The notes under the pieces were generated by a model. The model worked only from the letters and a program-made list of their open reading frames with translations. It was not told the DNA's origin and ran no database searches. DNA of 64,000 nucleotides from Sphingobium abikonense NBRC 16140 (GTDB lineage Bacteria > Pseudomonadota > Alphaproteobacteria > Sphingomonadales > Sphingomonadaceae), in the NCBI RefSeq assembly GCF_001598335.1, contig NZ_BCYT01000001.1:62001-126000 (forward strand). The letters are read 5' to 3'. Made by a program: the position numbers and the translations under genes. Of this stretch, positions 27,701 to 35,515 are shown piece by piece. Position 1 is the stretch's first letter. The number at the start of each line of letters is the position of its first letter.

Positions 27701-29085
27701 GGCCGTTGCCGCGGATCGCGATCAAACAGATAGATGTGTGGACGCCCGCACGGCAGTTCATTCAGTGCCGCCACTTGGGCCGCGAGATCGTCCTGGCTCC
27801 CGTACCCTATCAGGCCGATCGCGAGTGAAGCCTCCGCCGGCCCCGCGCGTCGCAAAATCGAGAGGGTTTGGGCCTTTCCGTCTACCTCAATGGAGCGCCC
27901 TTCAGGCACCAGCTTTTCAGCGACGGCATCGTGAAAGTCTTTGCTGATCCGGTCCCACGACCGTGCCTTCGAGAAGCTGCGACCGGCGCGGCGGATCGCC
28001 GTCCTTTGGTCCTGATCCAGGCGCAGCATTTGATCCAGCGCGGTTTCCAGAGCGCCGGGGTCATCGGTTTCATATCGTACGCCCAGACCCATGTCGTCGA
28101 TGGCATCCAGTGCGGGCAGGCGAGGGCCGACAACAGGCTTGCCGTACAGCGCCGCGAGCATCAACGCGCCGGACGTCAATGCCTGCTGATAGGGCAGGGC
28201 GATGACGTCGGCCGCGCCAAAGAGCAGCGGCAATTTGGCGTCCGGCACAAAGCCGTCCATCACATGAATGCGGGGATGGCATTCTTCTAACAGGCGGGCC
28301 TCAGCGGATGTGAAGCCGCCCATCATTTTGCCCGCGATCAACAGATGGACATGGTCGCGCCCCGGCTGCGCTGCGAGCGAATGGAACGCTTGCACCAGCG
28401 TATCGACGCCCTTGTAGGGACGGATCTGACCGAAACATAGGGTCAGCGACTGGACCTGTTCGAGGCCCAATAGCTGGCGGCTTTGGTGTGTGTCGAACGG
28501 GCGGCCATAGCATCCTTCATAGCTGCCATGCGGTGCCAGGACGCATTTCCTGGTCTCGACCGCATAATGGCGTTGCAGTTCGGCCATCGCGGCGTCGTCA
28601 TGCAGATGAATGACGTTCGCAGCAGCGGCCAGATGTGCATGGAATGCCAGCGCCAGATCTTCGAAAATCGGTTCGTGCGGAAGGGCATTGTGCACGGTCC
28701 AGACAAAGGCGCCGCCCCGCGCCTGAAACAGGCGGATCGCGTGCAAAAACTCGCTCGCGCGGACCTGATAGTCGAACCGGTCCGTACAATCGGCGAAAAG
28801 CGGGTCGGGCCAGTGCAGGTGGAACAGGACAGGCTGGCCGGCGGGCGATTGATCGATCAGGTCAAGGGCGTGCTGGATGGAGCCATAGTCGACGCGCCCG
28901 GCAGCCCTGAAGGAACGGTAGAGCCCATCCTGATAGGGGTTGGTGGCGCGATAGTCGGGGTAAGCGACAAGCGTCGCGCCCGCGAGCGATCGTGCCGAGG
29001 GAACGCCAGCGTTTTGCGCGGACGCGGCCGGTTTGTCTTTTGGCAAGGGCCGATCGTCAAACTGGTCCGGCGCGGGCTGATACAT
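24721..29085 (-). CDS. Giant multidomain glycosyltransferase (GT4 + GT2-like + GT2)
   Basis: 1454 residues. Residues about 35-400 are a GT4-type GT-B domain (FGQIRPYKGVDTLVQAF, LPYQQALTSGALMLAALYGK). About 415-690 is a degenerate GT-A-like domain. About 735-945 holds two repeated beta modules, each with a GWA core, an R-x-DL pair and a GFS-LP end. About 1000-1225 is a canonical GT2 (VSIIMPVLNR, IIIDDGSSDDL, AYLDSDNSWDPDYL). About 1230-1454 is another glycosyltransferase-like remnant. No signal or membrane helix; acts on the cytoplasmic side, probably building a surface glycan. It follows the Hint protein by 76 bases. Start ATG at 29085 has only a weak AAGG. Confidence 0.85.
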   Translation of the reverse strand: MYQPAPDQFDDRPLPKDKPAASAQNAGVPSARSLAGATLVAYPDYRATNPYQDGLYRSFRAAGRVDYGSIQHALDLIDQSPAGQPVLFHLHWPDPLFADCTDRFDYQVRASEFLHAIRLFQARGGAFVWTVHNALPHEPIFEDLALAFHAHLAAAANVIHLHDDAAMAELQRHYAVETRKCVLAPHGSYEGCYGRPFDTHQSRQLLGLEQVQSLTLCFGQIRPYKGVDTLVQAFHSLAAQPGRDHVHLLIAGKMMGGFTSAEARLLEECHPRIHVMDGFVPDAKLPLLFGAADVIALPYQQALTSGALMLAALYGKPVVGPRLPALDAIDDMGLGVRYETDDPGALETALDQMLRLDQDQRTAIRRAGRSFSKARSWDRISKDFHDAVAEKLVPEGRSIEVDGKAQTLSILRRAGPAEASLAIGLIGYGSQDDLAAQVAALNELPCGRPHIYLFDRDPRQRPHFGLQTQVDTLLWADATTGFAEATNRMLEMMRADGYEQALLLDPARHLDSDALESLLAHSRSDAIVAPVTLGDNGHVAAGGYRLHTDADGCIHVEPMLAGDDPLVTRKPYKAQASDGPLLIDLRLIDRIGLLPEHRVTAQALMDWTLRATRQGIPLVIAPSSLARSTAALTATPFPGVEALYHDIRAQVQRAMALASPGACATPAVIADHVERRSIAPLRKSLAKSHADLLALLDRCVQAGMEDGLAGVTGPIDVSARIEAVALTNEPVCEGRIDRKNGAQLAGWAVERAADGEPWQPAALWLLRNGRPVTRILPRLDRADLVEAGYAEQAGFSLAIPQNRDGALTRFELRYAGTGRRVPVSTSLKGDIWQVSPPITNGVKPRLKAMLESVADGQLRGWALDLAHPDIALAIDIFVDNEQIALNIVADMDRPDLRRAGLGNGHHGFSLHLPNRCLLRENLSIELRLTGSSTSLTKKSLAVANDARGFSPYFSLSDHLEWGFCEDRMGAGHADHAIALLDQLEVQKRMLLSRGRSVQTGTCVSIIMPVLNRAAIIGDAIASVLAQSHRHFELIIIDDGSSDDLSAALACYPDPRIKLITNSRNEGVSAARNRGLDRAYGDIIAYLDSDNSWDPDYLSIMVNALADHRGHGCAYAGQTVFQAVASPTDAPVEERRAIRLCPFNRSRLEERNYIDLNIFVHRRHLVALHGGFDESLRRLVDWDLILRYTRDGPPLMVPALLGAYRAGVADNQITATEDFARNRRRLHIASPAGRIAGSMAEPRSLNILVSAQSAADLLAWALANVRLRASAAGRIAGVWMEDGRAWAALVDPTTGQLDDATALDRISDVLADTELDRCMLVTDSAHVLSADWARTIERISPTRSYAAATGRLYGPSRPGRFGNVYHDETPQRISADIIEWSLGPALHGQSCARIHRDYVFIPAEHGDRLHLSASLSRSIPDMLDRYFGSFALDPIASLYLPDLIACHRDDVPPWA

Positions 29086-29161
29086 TGATTTTTGCCTTGG
29101 CAGCCAAGGATCGGATGGGCGGAGGTTGTCCGCGCCGCCGCAAGCAGCGCGGACAGTCCAA

Positions 29162-30394
29162 TCAGGCGAAGCGACGAACCTTCGTGGCCTGATCCGCCAG
29201 CAGCGACGCCCGGTCGGCGAGGCGCTTTTGCATTGCGCTGATGACCTTTGGATCGCGCACCGCATGGAATCCCGGACGGATGCCTTCCCGCCGGGGCTGG
29301 GGCTGAACGGTCATTCGGGTGACGGCGGCATTGTGGAAAAAGTCGCGATTGCCGCCATCAGTGTAGCTTTCCGAATAGATGCCATGCGCGCGAATCACGT
29401 CGAACTGGTCGAGTTCGATATGGTAGTAGGAGATGCGCTTGAGGCTCTTGTCGGGACGGATCGTCGATCCATTGACCAGATCCCTGGCCCGCACCAGAAC
29501 GCCGTCGACATAGAGATGATGCCAGGGCGACACGCGAATATCCTTGCTGGGGACGGCTTCGCTGATGGCATCGGCCTCGATCAATATGGGCCACATATCG
29601 TCCAGATGGGCCTGCGGGATGCGGTCCACCCAGTCATGGCGATGGCCGACCCACCGCACCGCACGTAGGCCGCTGCGGCACAGGACTTGATCGCCGATCC
29701 TGATATCTTCCACGGCGACCTCACCGCGATCGGTGTCGATCATCGTGCCGCGCAGGAAGCAGACAGGAGCCACGAACTGGCCGGTGCTGTCGACGAAGCT
29801 CGCCGGATCGGCCAGGATTGCCGCCGCCAGTTCGGGATCGACGCCGGTCATGTTGAAGGTGACGGTCTGTTCCCCGATCAACGCGCCGTTGGTCAGCACG
29901 AGGGTCGCGCTGCCGGAAACGGAATCATAGTCGAAGCTGTCAAATTCATAGCCGTCGACGCCCACGCTGTCGCCCCAGTCGAAGCCATTGACGTTGAAGG
30001 ACGATACGCTGTCGATCAGTCCTTTGTCATAGGTGAAGGATCCCGCGCCATTGCCGGAAAAATTGATGGTCTGCGCGCCAAGGTTGAGCCCCAGGACCGA
30101 TGGCCCCTGAACCGATATGTTCGATGTGTCGCCGACATTATAGGTGACGCCCGACAGCGTATTGGCGCCAAGCGCGCCATAATCGATGGTCAGATTGCCG
30201 TCATTGATCGCCGAAAAAGTGGGTGAGGAGGCGGCCTGTACCCCCGCCAGGCCGGAAACGGTCGCGCTGACGCCGTCAACGGTCAAGGTGTGCGTGCCAA
30301 GTGCGACGATATTGACAGTATTGGTGTCGTCCGCATTGTCACTGTTGATCGTCTGGTCGCTGTTCAGAAGGTCGAGATTGAGGATCGCCATCAT
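29162..30394 (-). CDS. Hint-domain protein with acidic beta-rich N-terminus
   Basis: 410 residues. Residues 1-210 are rich in Asp, Asn, Ser, Thr and Gly, contain no Cys, and have no signal peptide, like cargo of type I secretion. At 212 the Hint (hedgehog/intein) fold starts with nucleophile Cys212 in VCFLRGTMIDT, then VEDIRIGDQVL, RAVRWVGHR, and the histidine block VSPWHHLYVDGVLVRARDLV. Hint domains cleave or splice at the first Cys, so it may release the N-terminal part after export. Upstream of the giant glycosyltransferase on the same strand. No type I exporter lies in the window. Role unknown. Confidence 0.8.
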   Translation of the reverse strand: MMAILNLDLLNSDQTINSDNADDTNTVNIVALGTHTLTVDGVSATVSGLAGVQAASSPTFSAINDGNLTIDYGALGANTLSGVTYNVGDTSNISVQGPSVLGLNLGAQTINFSGNGAGSFTYDKGLIDSVSSFNVNGFDWGDSVGVDGYEFDSFDYDSVSGSATLVLTNGALIGEQTVTFNMTGVDPELAAAILADPASFVDSTGQFVAPVCFLRGTMIDTDRGEVAVEDIRIGDQVLCRSGLRAVRWVGHRHDWVDRIPQAHLDDMWPILIEADAISEAVPSKDIRVSPWHHLYVDGVLVRARDLVNGSTIRPDKSLKRISYYHIELDQFDVIRAHGIYSESYTDGGNRDFFHNAAVTRMTVQPQPRREGIRPGFHAVRDPKVISAMQKRLADRASLLADQATKVRRFA

Positions 30395-30581
30395 ATATCT
30401 CCCACTGGGGCCGATGTGACTGTCGATATGTTCGACGACGCATCTGGTCGGGCATGAATATTAGGAAATTGCTGCGCGGGAATATTGATGATGGTCCAAA
30501 ACGGACTTTCCGACAGGCGGATTGACAGCCTTGATCGTACGCCCTTCGGGTGACGGAGATCGGTTGAAATTCAGAGCATTT

Positions 30582-31217
30582 ATGCCTTATGACGGCACCG
30601 TCATGAGGGGAATGGAACTGATAGAGCAGGGGCTGCCCCTGTCGGATCTGATCGCGGCGAGCCCGATCGCGGCACTGATCTGCGATCCGTCCACCCCCGA
30701 CACGCCCGTGATCGAATGCAATTCCGCCTTTCTGGCGCTCACAGGCTATAGTCGCGACGAAGTGATTGGCCGCAATTGCCGTTTCATGCGCGGGGAGGGG
30801 ACCGAACCGGAACTGACGAAGCAAATCCGGGCGGCGATCCACGATCGGCGGCCGATCCTGGTTGAGATTTTGAACTACAAGAAGGGCGGCGCGCCGTTTC
30901 GCAATGCGGTTCTGATTGCCCCCATTTTCGATGATTCAGGGACCCTCAAATATTTCCTCGGTTCCTTGATGGAGGTCACGGACCCGGCGCTGGGACCGAC
31001 CCGCCAGACGCTGGCGCGCGATCGTGTGGCGGCCCTGACCAAACGTCAGCAGCAGGTGCTGGTGCAGATGGCGGCTGGCCAGTTGAACAAGCAGATTGCC
31101 TATACGCTGGGCCTCTCCGAACGCACGGTGAAGATGCACAAGGCGGCCTTGCAGAAAGGGCTTGGCGTGTCGACGTCCGCCGACGCTATCCGCATCGCGG
31201 TGGAAGCCGGCTACTGA
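30582..31217 (+). CDS. Blue-light LOV-HTH transcriptional regulator (EL222-like)
   Basis: 211 residues. The LOV domain has the flavin-adduct motif GRNCRFMRG (photoactive Cys66) and the downstream LVEILNYKKGGAPFRNAVLIAP, with FLGS at the end of the last strand (the usual Gln position). The C-terminal LuxR HTH has LTKRQQQVLVQMAAGQLNKQ and LSERTVKMHKAAL. Order and motifs follow Erythrobacter EL222, in which light frees the HTH for dimerisation and DNA binding. Start uncertain: ATG at 30582, 30603 or 30612, or a non-ATG start upstream. Divergent from the Hint gene, so the 187 bases between may be a light-controlled promoter. Confidence 0.88.
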   Translation: MPYDGTVMRGMELIEQGLPLSDLIAASPIAALICDPSTPDTPVIECNSAFLALTGYSRDEVIGRNCRFMRGEGTEPELTKQIRAAIHDRRPILVEILNYKKGGAPFRNAVLIAPIFDDSGTLKYFLGSLMEVTDPALGPTRQTLARDRVAALTKRQQQVLVQMAAGQLNKQIAYTLGLSERTVKMHKAALQKGLGVSTSADAIRIAVEAGY

Positions 31218-31253
31218 TCATCTCGCGCCGCAAGACATCGTTAATGTGAGGCC

Positions 31254-31745
31254 TCACCGAGCGCTCTTGGTCCGACGATGGCCCGCCTCCATCACGGTTT
31301 CCATCGCGACGAAGGTGGACGTGCTGGCGACATGGGGCAAGGCGCTGATCTTTTCGCCCAGCACGATGCGATAGCGGCGAATGTCGGCCGTTCGCACCTT
31401 GAGCAGATAATCGAAATTGCTGGCCAGCATATGGCATTCCTCCACCTCCGCGATGCGGCGAACGGCGGCGTTGAATTCGCGCAGCGCTGCTTCGCGCGTG
31501 TCGGACAATTTGACTTCGGTGAAGGCGATATGGTCAAGGCCCAGCTTGGCAGGATCGATGATCGCGCGAAAGCCGCGTATGACGCCTGCTTGCTGGAGAC
31601 GCTTCAACCTGACCTGGCACGGCGTTTTCGACAGGCCGACCGCATCGGCCAGGTCCGTCACCGTCATGCGGCCGTCTTCGATCAGCGCCGCAATGATGCG
31701 ACGATCAAAGTCGTCCAGATCGACTATTTGGGGCGGGTTGAGCAT
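31254..31745 (-). CDS. putR: Lrp/AsnC-family regulator of proline catabolism
   Basis: 163-residue Lrp/AsnC protein: N-terminal winged HTH (LDDFDRRIIAALIEDGRMTV, LSKTPCQVRLKRLQQAGVI) and C-terminal RAM effector domain. Divergent from putA by 98 bases, the arrangement of the proline-responsive activator PutR in alphaproteobacteria. The intergenic region contains CATTC repeats (CATTCGAATAAGTCCATTC and an inverted GGAATG about 35 bases further) that could be its operator. Proline as effector is inferred from position. Confidence 0.85.
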   Translation of the reverse strand: MLNPPQIVDLDDFDRRIIAALIEDGRMTVTDLADAVGLSKTPCQVRLKRLQQAGVIRGFRAIIDPAKLGLDHIAFTEVKLSDTREAALREFNAAVRRIAEVEECHMLASNFDYLLKVRTADIRRYRIVLGEKISALPHVASTSTFVAMETVMEAGHRRTKSAR

Positions 31746-31843
31746 CCATATTTCCTAGATTGACCATTCGAATAAGTCCATTCCTCTAAAAGGTGGCGTT
31801 TCATAAGTCGGAATGATTTCGGCTTCAGGGATATGTTGATGGC

Positions 31844-34800
31844 ATGACCGATCAGCCCTTCGCCCATTTCGCCCCCACCATCCGCCGGCCCACACCGTTG
31901 CGTCAGGCGATCACCGCCGCCTATCGACGCGACGAAGCGGAGGCGCTTGCGCCCCTGATCGCGGCGGCGACATTGGCCGATCCGATGCGCGATGCGATCG
32001 CAGACACGACCCGCGCGCTGGTGAGCGCGCTGCGCGCCAATCGCAAGGGCAGCGGCGTCGAGGGGCTGGTACAGGAATATGCGCTGTCCAGCCAGGAAGG
32101 CGTCGCGCTGATGTGCCTGGCCGAGGCGCTGCTGCGCATTCCCGACACGGCGACCCGCGACGCGCTGATCCGGGACAAGATTGCCGACGGCGACTGGGGG
32201 TCGCATCTGGGCGGTGAAAAATCGCTGTTCGTCAATGCCGCCACCTGGGGGCTGGTGGTCACGGGCAAGCTGGTCGGCAGCGTCGATGACCGGGGCCTTG
32301 GCGCGGCGCTGACGCGGCTGGTTGCGCGCGCGGGCGAACCGGTGATCCGGCGGGGCGTGGACCTGGCCATGCGGATGATGGGCGAACAGTTCGTCACGGG
32401 CGAGACGATCCAGCAGGCGCTCAAGCGCGCGCGCGAGATGGAGGCCAAGGGCTTTGCCTATAGCTATGACATGCTGGGCGAGGCCGCGACCACGGCGGCG
32501 GATGCGCAGCGTTATTATGCCGATTATGAGCGGGCGATCCATGCCATCGGCAAGGCGTCCGCCGGGCGGGGCATTTATGCGGGTCCGGGCATTTCGATCA
32601 AGCTGTCGGCGCTGCATCCCCGCTATGTCCGCGCGCAGGCGGACCGGGTGATGGGCGAATTGTTTCCGGCGGTGAAGCAACTGGCGCTGCTGTCCAAAGG
32701 CTATGACATCGGTTTCAATATCGATGCGGAAGAGGCCGATCGACTGGAATTGTCGCTTGACCTGCTCGAAAGCCTGGCGATGGACCCCGATCTTGCCGGA
32801 TGGAATGGCCTTGGCTTCGTGGTGCAGGGCTATGGCAAGCGCTGCCCCTTCGTGATCGACTGGATCGTTGACTTGGCGCGGCGAAGCGGCCGGCGCATCA
32901 TGGTGCGGCTGGTCAAGGGCGCCTATTGGGACGCGGAGATCAAGCGCGCGCAGGTGGACGGTTTGCCGGACTTTCCCGTCTATACGCGCAAGGTGCATAC
33001 GGATGTCGCCTATATCGCCTGCGCCCGCAAATTGCTGGCGGCGCGCGACGTCGTGTTCCCGCAATTCGCCACGCATAACGCCCAGACGCTGAGCAGCATC
33101 TATCATCTGGCCGGACCGGACTTTTCGATCGGCGATTACGAGTTTCAATGCCTGCATGGCATGGGCGAGCCGCTGTATGAGCAGGTCGTCGGCCCGGACA
33201 AGCTGAACCGGCCCTGCCGCATCTACGCCCCGGTCGGCACGCATGAAACGTTGCTGGCCTATCTGGTGCGGCGCTTGCTGGAAAATGGTGCGAACAGCAG
33301 TTTCGTCAACCGCATCGCCGACCCTGCCGTGTCGATCGACGAACTGATCGCCGATCCGGCCGAGGTGGTAAAGGCCATGTCCCATCCCGGCGCGCGCCAC
33401 GATCAGATTGCCCTTCCGGCGGATCTATATCCGGACCGGCGCAATTCGGACGGGCTGGACTTGAGCAATGAGGCCGAGCTGGCCCGCCTGAGCGAAGCCT
33501 TGCGGGAAAGTACGCAGATGAGCTGGGCGGCGGCGCCGGAACAGGCGTCCGGACCGGCGCGCACGGTCTTTAACCCGGCCGATCACCGGGACGTGGTGGG
33601 CCGGGTCACGGACGCGACCGAAGCGGAAGCCCGCGCCGCCGCGATCCGCGCCGCGGACTCACGCTGGCCCAACAGCGCGGTAGCCGATCGCGCCGCCATG
33701 CTGGAGGCGGCGGCCGACGCCATGCAAGCGCGCATGCCGATCCTGCTTGGCCTCATCGTGCGGGAAGCGGGCAAGTCGCTGCCCAACGCCATCGCCGAAG
33801 TGCGCGAGGCGATCGATTTCCTGCGCTATTATGCGCAGCAGGCGCGATCCACCTTTGGCCCGCAGCAGCAGGCGCTGGGTCCGGTGGTGTGCATCAGCCC
33901 GTGGAATTTCCCGCTGGCGATCTTCACGGGGCAGGTCGTCGCGGCGCTCGTCGCAGGCAATCCCGTGCTGGCCAAGCCGGCGGAGGAAACGCCTTTGATC
34001 GCGGCGGAGGCAGTGCGGTTGCTGCATGCGGCGGGGGTGCCCAGCGATGCGCTGCAACTTTTGCCTGGTGACGGCCGGATCGGCGCGGCGCTGGTCGCGG
34101 CCCCGGAAACCGCGGCGGTGATGTTCACCGGGTCGACCGAGGTTGCCCGCCTGATCCAGCGCCAGCTTGCATCGCGCCTGTCGCGCGCCGGGCGGCCGAT
34201 CCCCCTGATCGCCGAAACGGGCGGGCAGAACGCGATGATCGTCGATAGCTCGGCGCTGGCCGAACAGGTGGTGGCGGATGTCATAGCGTCGGCCTTCGAC
34301 AGCGCGGGGCAGCGTTGTTCGGCGCTGCGTATCCTGTGTTTGCAGGATGAAGTGGCGGACCGCACGCTGACGATGCTGAAAGGCGCACTGGCCGAGTTGC
34401 GCATTGGACGGACGGATGCGCTCAAGGTTGATATCGGGCCGGTCATCACGGCCGAGGCGCGGGACAATATCAACGCCCATATCAAGGCGATGCGCGCCAA
34501 GGGGTTGCATGTCGAACAGGGCGACCTGCCCTCCGAAACAGCGCATGGCACCTTCGTTGCGCCCACGATCATCGAAATCGACAGCATCGCCGACTTGGAG
34601 CGCGAAATCTTCGGCCCGGTTCTGCATGTCCTGCGGTTCAAGCGGGACGGGCTGGATGCGCTGGTCGATCAGATCAACGCGACCGGCTATGGCCTGACAT
34701 TCGGCCTGCATACGCGGCTCGACGAAACGGTTGCCCGCGTCACCAGCCGGGTGAAGGTGGGTAACATCTATGTGAACCGCAATGTCATCGGCGCGATCGT

Positions 34801-35443
34801 CGGGGTTCAACCCTTTGGCGGGCGGGGCTTGTCGGGCACCGGGCCAAAGGCCGGCGGGCCGCTCTATCTGGGCCGCCTTACCACCACGCCCCCCGTTTTT
34901 GCCGAACGGGTGACGCATTTGCGGTCGCCGCTCCACGCCTTCGCCGACTGGCTGGACGGTCAGGGAGAAGGCGAAGCGGCGGCTCAGGCGCGGCGCACGG
35001 GCGATGCGTCGGCCCTGGGCGTCGAATTGTCGCTGCCTGGGCCAGTGGGCGAACGCAATCTTTATGCGCTGCATCGGCGCGGCCAAGTGTTGATGCGGCC
35101 GGCGACGCGGCAGGGCCTGTTCCGGCAGATGGCGGCCATTTTGGCGACAGGGAATATCGGCGTCGTGCAGGGCATGACGCTGCCGGTCGACCTTCCGGCC
35201 GAAGTAACTGCATGCTTCCAGACCGATGCCAGCGGACCGTTCGCGGCCGCCCTGGTCGAGGGCGACGCCGCCAAGATCGTCGCGACCATGCAATGCGTCG
35301 TCGACATGCCCGGCCCCATCGTGCCGGTTCATGCCGATGATCATGGCCATGGCTATTGTCTGGATTGGTTGCTGGAAGAAGTGTCGACGTCGATCAACAC
35401 GACGGCGGCGGGCGGCAATGCCAGCCTGATGATGATCGGATGA
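31844..35443 (+). CDS. putA: Bifunctional proline dehydrogenase / P5C dehydrogenase
   Basis: 1199-residue PutA. Residues up to about 500 are the FAD-dependent proline dehydrogenase barrel (SYDMLGEAATTAADAQRYY, FVVQGYGKRCPFVIDW, MVRLVKGAYWDAEIKRAQ). Then comes the NAD-dependent glutamate-semialdehyde dehydrogenase with LIAETGGQNAM, catalytic Cys in GQRCSALR, and IFGPVLHVLRF, ending in a C-terminal domain. The N-terminal ribbon-helix-helix of E. coli PutA is absent, so regulation falls to the divergent Lrp-type gene. Converts proline to glutamate, feeding electrons to the quinone pool and so to the oxidases. Confidence 0.96.
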   Translation: MTDQPFAHFAPTIRRPTPLRQAITAAYRRDEAEALAPLIAAATLADPMRDAIADTTRALVSALRANRKGSGVEGLVQEYALSSQEGVALMCLAEALLRIPDTATRDALIRDKIADGDWGSHLGGEKSLFVNAATWGLVVTGKLVGSVDDRGLGAALTRLVARAGEPVIRRGVDLAMRMMGEQFVTGETIQQALKRAREMEAKGFAYSYDMLGEAATTAADAQRYYADYERAIHAIGKASAGRGIYAGPGISIKLSALHPRYVRAQADRVMGELFPAVKQLALLSKGYDIGFNIDAEEADRLELSLDLLESLAMDPDLAGWNGLGFVVQGYGKRCPFVIDWIVDLARRSGRRIMVRLVKGAYWDAEIKRAQVDGLPDFPVYTRKVHTDVAYIACARKLLAARDVVFPQFATHNAQTLSSIYHLAGPDFSIGDYEFQCLHGMGEPLYEQVVGPDKLNRPCRIYAPVGTHETLLAYLVRRLLENGANSSFVNRIADPAVSIDELIADPAEVVKAMSHPGARHDQIALPADLYPDRRNSDGLDLSNEAELARLSEALRESTQMSWAAAPEQASGPARTVFNPADHRDVVGRVTDATEAEARAAAIRAADSRWPNSAVADRAAMLEAAADAMQARMPILLGLIVREAGKSLPNAIAEVREAIDFLRYYAQQARSTFGPQQQALGPVVCISPWNFPLAIFTGQVVAALVAGNPVLAKPAEETPLIAAEAVRLLHAAGVPSDALQLLPGDGRIGAALVAAPETAAVMFTGSTEVARLIQRQLASRLSRAGRPIPLIAETGGQNAMIVDSSALAEQVVADVIASAFDSAGQRCSALRILCLQDEVADRTLTMLKGALAELRIGRTDALKVDIGPVITAEARDNINAHIKAMRAKGLHVEQGDLPSETAHGTFVAPTIIEIDSIADLEREIFGPVLHVLRFKRDGLDALVDQINATGYGLTFGLHTRLDETVARVTSRVKVGNIYVNRNVIGAIVGVQPFGGRGLSGTGPKAGGPLYLGRLTTTPPVFAERVTHLRSPLHAFADWLDGQGEGEAAAQARRTGDASALGVELSLPGPVGERNLYALHRRGQVLMRPATRQGLFRQMAAILATGNIGVVQGMTLPVDLPAEVTACFQTDASGPFAAALVEGDAAKIVATMQCVVDMPGPIVPVHADDHGHGYCLDWLLEEVSTSINTTAAGGNASLMMIG

Positions 35444-35515
35444 CCACGGGAATTTGATCAGGATCAGGAATATCATCCAGGTCAGATGCCGAATTAACCA
35501 AAAAATAAAGGGAAA

